Assembly (NCBI GenBank): GCA_037143735.1
Contig: JBAWYD010000141.1
Span: forward strand, 1 to 5,432
From: JAPLJQ01 sp037143735
Lineage (GTDB): Bacteria > Desulfobacterota > Syntrophia > Syntrophales > UBA2185
Direction: 5' to 3'
DNA length: 5,432 bases
Below are positions 1-5,424 of the stretch, one piece after another (within the stretch, counting starts at the first letter, position 1; each line of letters opens with the position of its first letter). The position numbers and the translations under genes are program-made. The notes beneath the pieces are model-generated. The model saw only the letters and a program-made list of their open reading frames with translations. It was not told the DNA's origin and ran no database searches.

Positions 1-53
1 AACAAACCGGACAGATTGTGTGCTACAAACCGGACATATCATTTGCTACTGAC
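1..53. mobile_element. Putative insertion-sequence end (IS21-like?), partial
   Basis: Seen: the 12-base unit ACAAACCGGACA occurs at 2-13 and again at 25-36, 23 bases apart. The word TTGCTAC follows at 43-49 and GACA at 50-53, like a third, decayed unit. Known: several transposon families, IS21 among them, carry multiple direct repeats near their ends as transposase-binding sites, and from memory CCGGACA-rich repeats of this kind occur at ends of IS21-like elements. Inference: the window begins inside the terminal part of such an element, with its edge perhaps at the CA of position 53. No transposase reading frame is visible, so the element must lie to the left or be a remnant. The family assignment is tentative. 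Confidence 0.4.
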
Positions 54-70
54 AATATTTAATACACCTC

Positions 71-99
71 TTGACATTAACAATGAGCAGCCGTATACT
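71..99 (+). promoter_or_regulatory. Strong sigma70-type promoter
   Basis: TTGACA at 71-76, a 17-base spacer, and TATACT at 94-99 match the housekeeping consensus at 11 of 12 positions with ideal spacing. Transcription should start near 106. It stands 18 bases from the supposed insertion-sequence edge and points away from it. No convincing reading frame lies downstream before the terminator at 509-549, so it probably drives a non-coding RNA. Confidence 0.65.
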
Positions 100-105
100 A
101 AAATC

Positions 106-549
106 GTTGGGATGCTGCAATGCATGGCTTGAATTATGTCTCTGGGATATGAATTAAAGTTACATCATTTCACTGGGAGGTAATCAAAAAAGCATCTTAG
201 CGGTGGTAATGAACTGCTTAAAGAGCGGTTATTTTAATAAGCTGACTACAGCTTACAAATAAGCAAGCATTGCAGCGCTCTTTCTTATTAAACTTAAACC
301 GTTAGTATCCCCTTTAAGGTTAGTTGGGAATATACCGATAATAGAATTAAACAGGCGATATTCTGCAATGTCCGTATTGAGTCTATTCTACTGGATGTTA
401 ACGAAAAATGAAACACAGTGTCTTCGTGGTGATTGTCACCCTTAAAAGACCAAGTATTCAAGTTATGGACTCCAGATAAAAGATAAGACGGCATAGGTGG
501 GTATCGTTAAGCCCCTCGCAAGAAGTAAAATTCTACGAGGGGCTTTTGT
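106..549 (+). ncRNA. Candidate structured non-coding RNA, about 440 nt
   Basis: Seen: a near-consensus promoter just upstream, an intrinsic terminator at the 3' end, and no reading frame with a ribosome site between them. Complementarity is marked. 114-123 (GCTGCAATGC) pairs perfectly with 267-276, and the helix can extend inward through 125-131 with 260-265 after one mismatch and one bulge. Inside it lie hairpins 212-218/224-230 (7 bp, one G-U) and 238-244/249-255 (7 bp, 4-nt loop). A second domain has 391-395/471-475 and 399-402/462-465 enclosing 420-424/446-450 and 428-432/436-440. An alternative pairing, 220-227 with 276-283, competes with the first helix. It lacks features I would expect of tmRNA or RNase P RNA, and I recognise no other known family. 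Sizes and ends are inferred from promoter and terminator. It could also be a decayed gene or the untranslated remains of a mobile element. Confidence 0.42.
509..549 (+). terminator. Intrinsic terminator of the upstream non-coding unit
   Basis: A perfect 10-bp stem, AAGCCCCTCG (509-518) with CGAGGGGCTT (536-545), is capped by an additional 4-bp helix (521-524 with 531-534) and runs into TTTTGTTTG. The opposite strand has no T run after the stem, so termination should act on rightward transcription, which fits the promoter at 71-99. Confidence 0.8.
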
Positions 550-865
550 TTGTGATCATTTTGTTATGGCGATTGGACAGGCAGAAGTTGAAATGAGCGA
601 TCTCAAGACGCCTTTTTGTTACGTATAGCTACAAAGGTTGACTTGTGTAAAGTTGTCGTGCCGCATGCGATAAATAACGAGACATATTTTCCAAATTTTT
701 CTGAAATTTTCCGGGGATTGAATTTGTGTAAGAAATGTAACTTTTGGACGACCCCGGGGGTAGCCGAAGGTACACACCCTGTCGCATCGAGGATGCTAAG
801 GGCGCGATGTTTCTATTCCATGCAACACCACATAATTCATGTGCGTTGTCTATCAGCCACTGCGC

Positions 866-986
866 AAGTTTAAGGACACTGGCGGTGTTCCCGTCTTAGA
901 CATCACCAGACGAGGCCAAAAACACGCCATGCCTGGTCATGCCTACGACGGGAAATCCTTTTGGAAGTTTCAGAACACTTGCGGTG
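866..986 (+). repeat. Imperfect direct repeat, two 22-base copies
   Basis: 866-887 and 965-986 agree at 19 of 22 bases (shared core AAGTTT, then ACACT, then GCGGTG) and are 99 bases apart. The flanks do not match, so this is either an old short duplication or two members of a small dispersed repeat family. No function is visible. Confidence 0.45.
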
Positions 987-1068
987 GCCAGTCGCGCAAG
1001 GCAAGCAGATGGTGCGTTTGCCTACCTTCGCGGCTGGCATTAAGATCACGTTATTAAGCAGGAAACTT

Positions 1069-1128
1069 GTGGTGGACAGTCGCTTCTGGACATCAAAGCG
1101 CTTGATAACCATCGCGACTGTCCACCAC
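1069..1128. repeat. 60-nt inverted repeat / long hairpin
   Basis: GTGGTGGACAGTCGC (1069-1083) is the exact reverse complement of 1114-1128. The 30-base interval pairs further: TGG 1087-1089 with CCA 1109-1111, and ATCAA 1092-1096 with TTGAT 1102-1106, leaving a 5-base loop AGCGC. The whole unit folds as one rod of about 23 bp with two small internal loops. No T run follows on either strand, so it is not a standard terminator. It could be a REP-like or miniature transposable unit, or a processed RNA structure. Confidence 0.7.
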
Positions 1129-1360
1129 CCAGCATTTAAAGGCATTTTTCCAAGAAACCCTACGCGACCCCTACTCCTCGGCTATGTTACCTTTTCAGGG
1201 GGTCATTGATACGGTGTCTCCGCTCCGCCACGCGGTGGGGGCGCGATTAAGATATGGCTGGCGGGATTCATTGTGGTTTATGGGCACATCGTATAAAACG
1301 GCATTATGGAAACGAAAAGCTGATAAAACATTTAAAGGAAGCACCCCGTCAAGGATTCTA

Positions 1361-1758
1361 TCCCCGTCCACCGCCCCCAGGGAAAAGAAACAGTCCGATG
1401 AACCCAGGGCTCGAACCACAAAAGAAATTTCTTAAACTTACTCCGCTTAAATTGTCGTTCCGACGGCGCTACGTTTCATACGCTCCGGGCCTATCTAAAA
1501 GGAGTGCTCGTCTGCGGCAACCCAGGGCTAAAGCCAGCCGGGCGACAGCGGCCTATTTAAGTTTTCAGGTCAAGGTCAAGATCCTGTTTTGTGTTCATAC
1601 CTGTGGCACTCCGGCGTCGGCAGGCTGCGGAATTAAACTTTCCTCCGCCACTGCCTTTGGCCGCCACCTCCGCGCCACAGATATGAAGTCTTTTCTAAAG
1701 ACCCCCCTTTCCCCGACCACCACCCCTGAGAAAACTCTTGGTTCCGATGAAGCCAGGG
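1361..1758 (+). repeat. Diverged repeat copies, roughly 117-base spacing
   Basis: 1361-1409 and 1710-1758 align without a gap at about 34 of 49 positions. Conservation is highest at the left (TCCCCG, CCACC, CCCC) and in the last 16 bases (TCCGATGAACCCAGGG against TCCGATGAAGCCAGGG). A further AACCCAGGGCT at 1519-1529 is identical to 1401-1411. Start-to-start distances of the AAnCCAGGG cores are 118 and 233 bases, near one and two units of 117. The word TTCATAC at 1475-1481 and 1594-1600 is 119 bases apart. An old, decayed tandem repeat is a reasonable reading, but similarity between copies is low. Confidence 0.4.
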
Positions 1759-1994
1759 TTCCGCCAGCCGCGGTCGATGTCGCCGGGCTTCAGCCGCCCG
1801 ATCCCGCTTCGCTTCACTTAAAAAGCCTACCCTTTGGGGGACAAACCTCTGATGGGGTATGGAGAACAATCCGTGTATTCGGCAGGATGAAAACTCTTCG
1901 GCTGCACTCTGTCCGGGTGTGCTTTTCCATCCCGAATAACGGGTGTTCGTTTCCAAAAAATGGGTAAAGGATGGGTAAAAATCGACTGGCAAAC

Positions 1995-2026
1995 AAAAAG
2001 GGGCTAACCTTGACTCAGCTAACCCC
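1995..2026 (-). terminator. Intrinsic terminator of the tRNA-Asn gene
   Basis: Read on the minus strand, GGGGTTAGCT pairs with GGTTAGCCCC (10 bp including three G-U pairs) around the loop GAGTCAA and runs directly into TTTTT. It begins 10 bases past the encoded CCA of the tRNA. On the plus strand the G-U pairs become A-C mismatches and no T run follows, so it works only for leftward transcription. Confidence 0.7.
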
Positions 2027-2036
2027 CTCTATTTAT

Positions 2037-2112
2037 TGGCTCCCCAGCGCGGACTCGAACCACGGACCCGATGGTTAACAGCCATCTGCTCTACCGACTG
2101 AGCTACTGGGGA
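2037..2112 (-). tRNA. tRNA-Asn (anticodon GUU)
   Basis: The minus strand folds as a complete cloverleaf of 76 nt: acceptor TCCCCAG with CTGGGGA, D arm GCTCAGTCGGTAGAGC, anticodon stem GATGG/CCATC around CTGTTAA, variable loop GGGTC, and T arm CGTGG TTCGAGT CCGCG. The anticodon GTT reads the Asn codons AAC and AAU. The discriminator base is G and the 3' CCA is encoded (2037-2039). The gene has its own terminator 10 bases downstream and promoter elements upstream, and it is transcribed away from the flavodiiron operon. I looked for a second copy of its 3' end in the window, which would mark an integrated element, and found none. Confidence 0.97.
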
Positions 2113-2133
2113 ATGTTCGGCTTCAACGATACG

Positions 2134-2162
2134 TCCATATTATAAGACCATTTTAAAGTCAA
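2134..2162 (-). promoter_or_regulatory. Possible proximal promoter of tRNA-Asn
   Basis: On the minus strand TTGACT (2157-2162) precedes TATGGA (2134-2139) by 17 bases. A better -10 word, TATAAT, overlaps at 2139-2144 but is only 12 bases from TTGACT. Either would start transcription within about 20 bases of the mature tRNA 5' end at 2112. The match is mixed, so this is weaker than the distal promoter at 2250-2278. Confidence 0.4.
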
Positions 2163-2249
2163 CCGTAGTCTTGCAAATTGTGCCATGCAAATGAAAACAT
2201 CTTGATTAAAAACTTCAAAATAGGTATTCAATTCCCGTTCAGGCTGGGC

Positions 2250-2278
2250 TTTATAATACAATATCGTATCCTTGTCAA
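2250..2278 (-). promoter_or_regulatory. Strong distal promoter toward tRNA-Asn
   Basis: On the minus strand TTGACA (2273-2278), a 17-base spacer and TATAAA (2250-2255) form a near-consensus sigma70 promoter. Transcription would start near 2243 and reach the tRNA through a leader of about 130 nt that RNase P would remove. The spacer contains a near-palindrome (2256-2269, ATACAATATCGTAT, 12 of 14 positions symmetric), which might be an operator. Confidence 0.6.
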
Positions 2279-2296
2279 TAAATGTTGGAGGCAATT

Positions 2297-2356
2297 GTGC
2301 ATTCTTTTTCACGAGTGATGAATATCTCTGGCTGTTGTGATGTACAAAAACTTTAA
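2297..2356 (+). CDS. Possible 19-residue leader peptide upstream of the flavodiiron gene
   Basis: A GTG at 2297 is preceded by TGGAGG (2286-2291) with a 5-base gap, a better ribosome site than that of the large gene downstream. The frame reads MHSFSRVMNISGCCDVQKL and stops at 2354-2356, 21 bases before the flavodiiron start codon. An in-frame ATG at 2282 would give 24 residues but lacks a visible ribosome site. The adjacent Cys pair (residues 13-14) is notable. Such a frame could couple translation to the operon or act in attenuation, but no terminator/antiterminator pair is evident, and so short a frame can arise by chance. Confidence 0.27.
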   Translation: MHSFSRVMNISGCCDVQKL

Positions 2357-2377
2357 TTCAGCAACTGGTGATGGTTT

Positions 2378-3610
2378 ATGAAAGATTTCCATAAAGCCGT
2401 TAAAGTCAGTGATCATGTGTACTGGGTTGGTGCAATCGACTGGAATATACGCGATTTTCACGGTTATACGACCAAGCGGGGAAGTACTTACAACGCCTAC
2501 CTCATCCTTGCGGATAAAGTGACTCTTGTCGATACCGTGAAGGCGCCCTTCAAGGAAGAAATGCTCTCCCGGATTGCTTCCGTGATTGATCCCGGGGATA
2601 TCCGTTATATCGTGTCGAATCATTCGGAAATGGATCATTCAGGATGCCTGCCCGAAGTGATCGAAATGATCAGTCCGGAAAAAGTCATTGCCTCTGCTGC
2701 GGGGTCGAAAACCCTGAAAGACCTGTTTTCCATCACACAGGAAATAACAGCCGTGAAAGATGGTGATCGTCTCGGTCTCGGGAATATGACCCTTTCCTTT
2801 ATGGAAACACGTATGCTCCACTGGCCGGACAGTATGTTTTCTTATCTCGCGGAGGAGCAGATTCTGTTCTCTCAGGATGCCCTTGGGATGCATCTGGCTA
2901 CATCCGAGAGGTTTGATGACGAGATCGATACATCGATTCTCGAATATGAGGCTGCAACCTATTACGCCAACATTATTCTTCCCTATTCATCCCTCGTACT
3001 AAAACTTCTCGACAGGGTTGCCGCTTCGGGAATGGGATTTAAAGTTATAGCTCCCGACCATGGCCCGATCTGGCGCAAAAACATACATTGGATCATTGAT
3101 CTCTACGCCCGCTGGGCTGCCCAGAAGCCGACATTGAAGGCTGTTGTCGTTTATGCAACCATGTGGCACAGCACGGAGATGATGGCCAGGGCAATTTCCG
3201 AGGGACTTTCTGCCGGTGGTTTAAAGGTAAAATTTATGTCCATGGATGCATTCCACCGCAGCGATGTGTTGTATGAGCTTCTTGATGCAGGCGCCCTTGT
3301 TGTGGGGTCGTCAACGCTGAACAACAACATGTTGCCCCATGTTGCCGATGTCCTGACCTATCTTAAGGGCTTGAAGCCTGCCAATCTCATCGGTTCGGCA
3401 TTCGGATCCTACGGATGGAGCGGCGAGGCGGTCCGTCAGATACAGGGTATCCTCAAAGAGATGAATGTCGATCTTGTCGGGGAGCCCGTCAGTGCAAGGC
3501 ATGTTCCGGACGGAGATACGCTTCGGAAGTGCTATGATCTGGGTGCGCTCATCGCCGAAATATTACACGTGAAAGTGGCCGATCGGGAAGCGGCAATTAC
3601 GGCGGAATAG
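2378..3610 (+). CDS. fprA: Flavodiiron protein (class A FprA, oxygen/NO reductase)
   Basis: A cytoplasmic enzyme that reduces O2 to water (or NO to N2O) with electrons normally delivered by rubredoxin. The 410 residues match the family's two-domain core of about 400. Residues 1-250 are the metallo-beta-lactamase-like domain. All expected diiron ligands are present: H82, E84 and D86 in HSEMDH, with H87, then H148 (LHWPDS), D167 (SQDALG) and H228 (PDHGP). Residues 254-400 are the flavodoxin domain, with FMN loops at 259-269 (YATMWHSTEMM), 310-320 (GSSTLNNNMLP) and 343-350 (GSYGWSGE). There is no C-terminal rubredoxin or flavin-reductase extension, so it needs an external donor, and a rubredoxin gene follows after 58 bases. 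The ATG at 2378 is supported by GGTGA at 2367-2371, six bases upstream. An ATG at 2371 is out of frame. O2 versus NO preference cannot be read from sequence. Similar proteins are called roo or norV. Confidence 0.95.
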   Translation: MKDFHKAVKVSDHVYWVGAIDWNIRDFHGYTTKRGSTYNAYLILADKVTLVDTVKAPFKEEMLSRIASVIDPGDIRYIVSNHSEMDHSGCLPEVIEMISPEKVIASAAGSKTLKDLFSITQEITAVKDGDRLGLGNMTLSFMETRMLHWPDSMFSYLAEEQILFSQDALGMHLATSERFDDEIDTSILEYEAATYYANIILPYSSLVLKLLDRVAASGMGFKVIAPDHGPIWRKNIHWIIDLYARWAAQKPTLKAVVVYATMWHSTEMMARAISEGLSAGGLKVKFMSMDAFHRSDVLYELLDAGALVVGSSTLNNNMLPHVADVLTYLKGLKPANLIGSAFGSYGWSGEAVRQIQGILKEMNVDLVGEPVSARHVPDGDTLRKCYDLGALIAEILHVKVADREAAITAE

Positions 3611-3668
3611 GAATAAGGATGGACTTTTCAAGTCTTTAACGCTGTTCTTTGTAGAAGGGAGAAGGAAA

Positions 3669-3827
3669 GTGCAAAAATTTGTTTGTGGTGTGTGCGGCTA
3701 TGTATATGATCCTGCCGAAGGAGATCCGGATAACAATATCCCTCCCGGGGTCGCGTTTGAAAAACTTCCTGAAGATTGGGTATGTCCTATTTGCGGAGCC
3801 GGCAAGGATGATTTCTCTCCTGAATAA
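3669..3827 (+). CDS. rub: Rubredoxin
   Basis: A 52-residue mononuclear iron electron carrier of the cytoplasm, the same length as classical Desulfovibrio rubredoxins. The Fe(SCys)4 site is complete: C6-x2-C9 (CGVCGY) and C39-x2-C42 (CPICGA), with the conserved aromatic core Y11, Y13, W37 and F49 and the acidic surface typical of the family. It starts with GTG at 3669, preceded by GGGAG (3657-3661) at a 7-base gap; no in-frame ATG lies nearby, so a search for ATG starts only would miss it. It sits 58 bases after the flavodiiron gene and 31 bases before rubrerythrin, on the same strand, as in known rubredoxin/oxygen-reductase operons. It most likely passes electrons to the flavodiiron protein and perhaps also to rubrerythrin. 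The enzyme that reduces it is not in the window. Confidence 0.95.
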   Translation: MQKFVCGVCGYVYDPAEGDPDNNIPPGVAFEKLPEDWVCPICGAGKDDFSPE

Positions 3828-3859
3828 CAGGGAAAAGCCAGGGACAGGCAGGTAAATAA

Positions 3860-4354
3860 ATGGGAAAAACAGAGGATGCGCTGTATCAGGCTTATACGGG
3901 AGAGGCGAAGGCAGCCCTCAGGCTTAAGGTTTATGCCCAAAAGGCGGAAGAAGAGGGGTACCCTCAGATAGCCAGACTTTTTCGTGTCGTTGCGTTTTCT
4001 GAAGAGATTCATGGCGCTCGTGCGCTTCATGTCCTCGGGAAGATGAATCGTACGGAAGAAAACCTGGCCGCCAGTTTTGAATCGGAGACAAAGGTTGCCG
4101 AAGTGGCCTATGACCGGTTTATCAAAGATGCGGAAGAGGAAGGGAACGCTGCTGCCGTCCTGCACTTCAGTCAGAGCAGGGACGTTGAGGAGGTCCATGG
4201 AAAACTCTACAAGGAGGCCATGGGCCACTTGATGGAGGAAAGGGCAGCGACTTATTACGTCTGCGAAGTGTGCGGCTATATATCGGACGGGATACTGCCG
4301 GACGAATGTCCTGTTTGCGCTGCATTGAAGGACGCTTTTGTTTTATTCGATTAG
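3860..4354 (+). CDS. rbr: Rubrerythrin (peroxide reductase)
   Basis: A cytoplasmic enzyme that reduces H2O2 to water in anaerobes. The 164 residues are somewhat shorter than Desulfovibrio vulgaris rubrerythrin (about 191). Residues 1-125 form the four-helix ferritin-like domain with ligands E15 (GEAKA), E48-x2-H51 (SEEIH), E76 and E110-x2-H113 (EEVH). The C-terminal rubredoxin-like domain has C135-x2-C138 and C150-x2-C153. By my colinear alignment of 68-87 to the D. vulgaris protein, the position of its redox-switching Glu97 is V79 here, so this is a variant diiron site (see findings). The start ATG at 3860 has only a weak ribosome site (AGG at 3850-3852), so translation may depend on coupling to the rubredoxin gene. 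The 3' end overlaps the convergent iron-sulfur gene by 12 bases and no terminator is seen. Confidence 0.93.
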   Translation: MGKTEDALYQAYTGEAKAALRLKVYAQKAEEEGYPQIARLFRVVAFSEEIHGARALHVLGKMNRTEENLAASFESETKVAEVAYDRFIKDAEEEGNAAAVLHFSQSRDVEEVHGKLYKEAMGHLMEERAATYYVCEVCGYISDGILPDECPVCAALKDAFVLFD

Positions 4355-5407
4355 CCCCCTTTCCTGGGCGATACGCATATAAGTTTCAACGATATCGGAA
4401 GGCGGTTCATAGCAGTCCTTCTCATCCTTGCGGATAAGATCGATGGCTTGAGTTCCGCAGGTGGTTACACAGAGGCCACAGCCGATGCACCGGTCCGGAT
4501 CGATTTCTGCGACGTTATCCTTCAGCTGGATCGCATCCATCTGACACCGATCCAGGCAAATTTCGCAGGCGATGCAATCTTTGCTTCGAATGGCGGCGTA
4601 GTAATTTGAGTGAACAAATTCAGCGGGCTTGGGATAACGCTTGATGGCCTTCAACACCTGGCAGCAGTCCCCGCAACAGAGGCAGATATTCATAATTCTC
4701 TGGGCGTTGGAAGGTTGCAGCACCAGACCCTGCTCCTCGGCCTGACGGAGAATGTCAAGAGCTTCCTCTTTGCTGATGGAACGACCGATCCCGTTTTTTT
4801 CGTAGAAATACGCGCCGCTGGAAAAAACAAGACAGGCCTCCTTCAGCTTTCCGCATCCTTTTCCGATCATGGTGTGTTCTTTTCGACAGATACAGGGTGC
4901 TACCAGGATCTTGCGCTGCTTCTCAATGAGTTGTCGGGCGTCCTCATAGGGCATCACGGCTCCCTGACCTTCCAGGCTGGCTCCGATGGGAATCGTCCTC
5001 AACTGCTGTGTCTTGATTCGGGTCATGGCATCAAACAGGGCCGGGATGTATTCGTTCATGTCTTTGATCAGCCCTTCGTCCAGACTATTGACGTGGTATT
5101 CCCAGATCCCGATGACATACTGGGCAGCCATGTACATGGGGCCTTCGGCTCGGTCTGAGCGGACGATCAGGCCCTTGCGGGACATATCATACAGCATATC
5201 AGACAGTTCGCAGGACGGTTTCTGGATGCGTCCCGCAATCGTTTCCACCGGTTCCGGCCACATGGCCAGATGACAAGCCATAGAAGCCTCTTCTGCCGTA
5301 AAGAGTCTTTTTAAAATGCGAAGCTCCACGCCCGATTCCGTCTTGGGGAAGCCGGCGGGAAGGCGATCCAGAAATGCAGCCAGGCGTTCATAAACATCGT
5401 GGGTCAT
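4343..5407 (-). CDS. Winged-helix and 2x[4Fe-4S] ferredoxin-domain protein, function unknown
   Basis: 354 residues, no signal peptide or membrane segment. Residues 25-85 look like a winged-helix fold (helices around 38-48, 54-62 and 65-78, then GLIVRSD as a wing), though the DNA-binding role is not certain. Residues 172-249 are Cys-rich: C172-x-C174, C185, C192, then C242-x-CC-x2-CC, possibly another cluster site. Residues 278-317 are a classical bacterial ferredoxin domain with C278/281/284/288 and C307/310/313/317, which should bind two [4Fe-4S] clusters. Such proteins occur in anaerobes, usually annotated only as 4Fe-4S binding protein. Electron transfer or redox-dependent regulation is inferred. 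The start ATG is supported by AAAGGAG at 5418-5424, ten bases upstream. It converges on rubrerythrin and need not belong to the same regulon. Confidence 0.85.
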   Translation of the reverse strand: MTHDVYERLAAFLDRLPAGFPKTESGVELRILKRLFTAEEASMACHLAMWPEPVETIAGRIQKPSCELSDMLYDMSRKGLIVRSDRAEGPMYMAAQYVIGIWEYHVNSLDEGLIKDMNEYIPALFDAMTRIKTQQLRTIPIGASLEGQGAVMPYEDARQLIEKQRKILVAPCICRKEHTMIGKGCGKLKEACLVFSSGAYFYEKNGIGRSISKEEALDILRQAEEQGLVLQPSNAQRIMNICLCCGDCCQVLKAIKRYPKPAEFVHSNYYAAIRSKDCIACEICLDRCQMDAIQLKDNVAEIDPDRCIGCGLCVTTCGTQAIDLIRKDEKDCYEPPSDIVETYMRIAQERGLIE

Positions 5408-5417
5408 GGGCGATATA

Positions 5418-5424
5418 CTCCTTT
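5418..5424 (-). promoter_or_regulatory. Ribosome-binding site of the iron-sulfur gene
   Basis: AAAGGAG on the minus strand lies ten bases before the ATG at 5405-5407 and fixes that start. The spacing is slightly long but acceptable. The promoter is beyond the right edge of the window. Confidence 0.7.

Larger units (their letters stand above)
551..1994. other. 1.44-kb apparently non-coding tract with diverged repeats
   Basis: No reading frame here has a ribosome site and a plausible protein together. The longest (1254-1967, + strand) is low in recognisable motifs, rich in Pro, Arg, Lys and Ser, and overlaps equally long frames on the other strand, as expected of GC-rich non-coding DNA. The tract holds short diverged repeats (listed separately), a 60-nt hairpin at 1069-1128, the shared word CATTTAAAGG at 1133-1142 and 1329-1338, and a tandem ATGGGTAAA at 1960-1968 and 1971-1979. 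By eye it is richer in G and C than 1-550. It may be a graveyard of small repeats or an eroded mobile element. I see no transposase, integrase or RNA gene in it. Confidence 0.55.

Noticed and set aside
212..283. Integron attC site, suggested by nested inverted repeats
   Set aside because: No GTTRRRY/RYYYAAC core boxes in the expected places and no integrase or cassette genes.
294..494. 66-codon minus-strand reading frame inside the candidate RNA
   Set aside because: No ribosome site upstream of its ATG, and it runs against the strong promoter and terminator of this interval.
616..873. 85-codon plus-strand reading frame
   Set aside because: No ribosome site and no family features.
1409..1418. 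GCTCGAACCA-like match to the tRNA T arm, as a tRNA remnant or attachment site
   Set aside because: Only about ten bases (CTCGAACCAC) match the tRNA at 2037-2112, and the flanks do not fold or align. The T-loop core is too common to support it.
1254..1967. 237-codon plus-strand reading frame
   Set aside because: No ribosome site, no recognisable domain, Pro/Arg/Lys/Ser-rich with internal repeats matching the DNA repeats, and long frames also open on the opposite strand.
2252..2257. TATAAT on the plus strand as a flavodiiron promoter
   Set aside because: No acceptable -35 box at 16-18 bases; the same bases belong to the better minus-strand promoter. The operon promoter remains unidentified.
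2103..2312. 69-codon minus-strand reading frame
   Set aside because: It starts upstream of the predicted promoter and runs into the tRNA gene.
3622..3634. Hairpin GACTT/AAGTC after the flavodiiron gene as a terminator
   Set aside because: Only five base pairs, AT-rich, with just three T after it; unlikely to split the operon.
4610..5158. 182-codon plus-strand reading frame
   Set aside because: It lies wholly antisense to the iron-sulfur gene, which has clear Cys motifs and a ribosome site.
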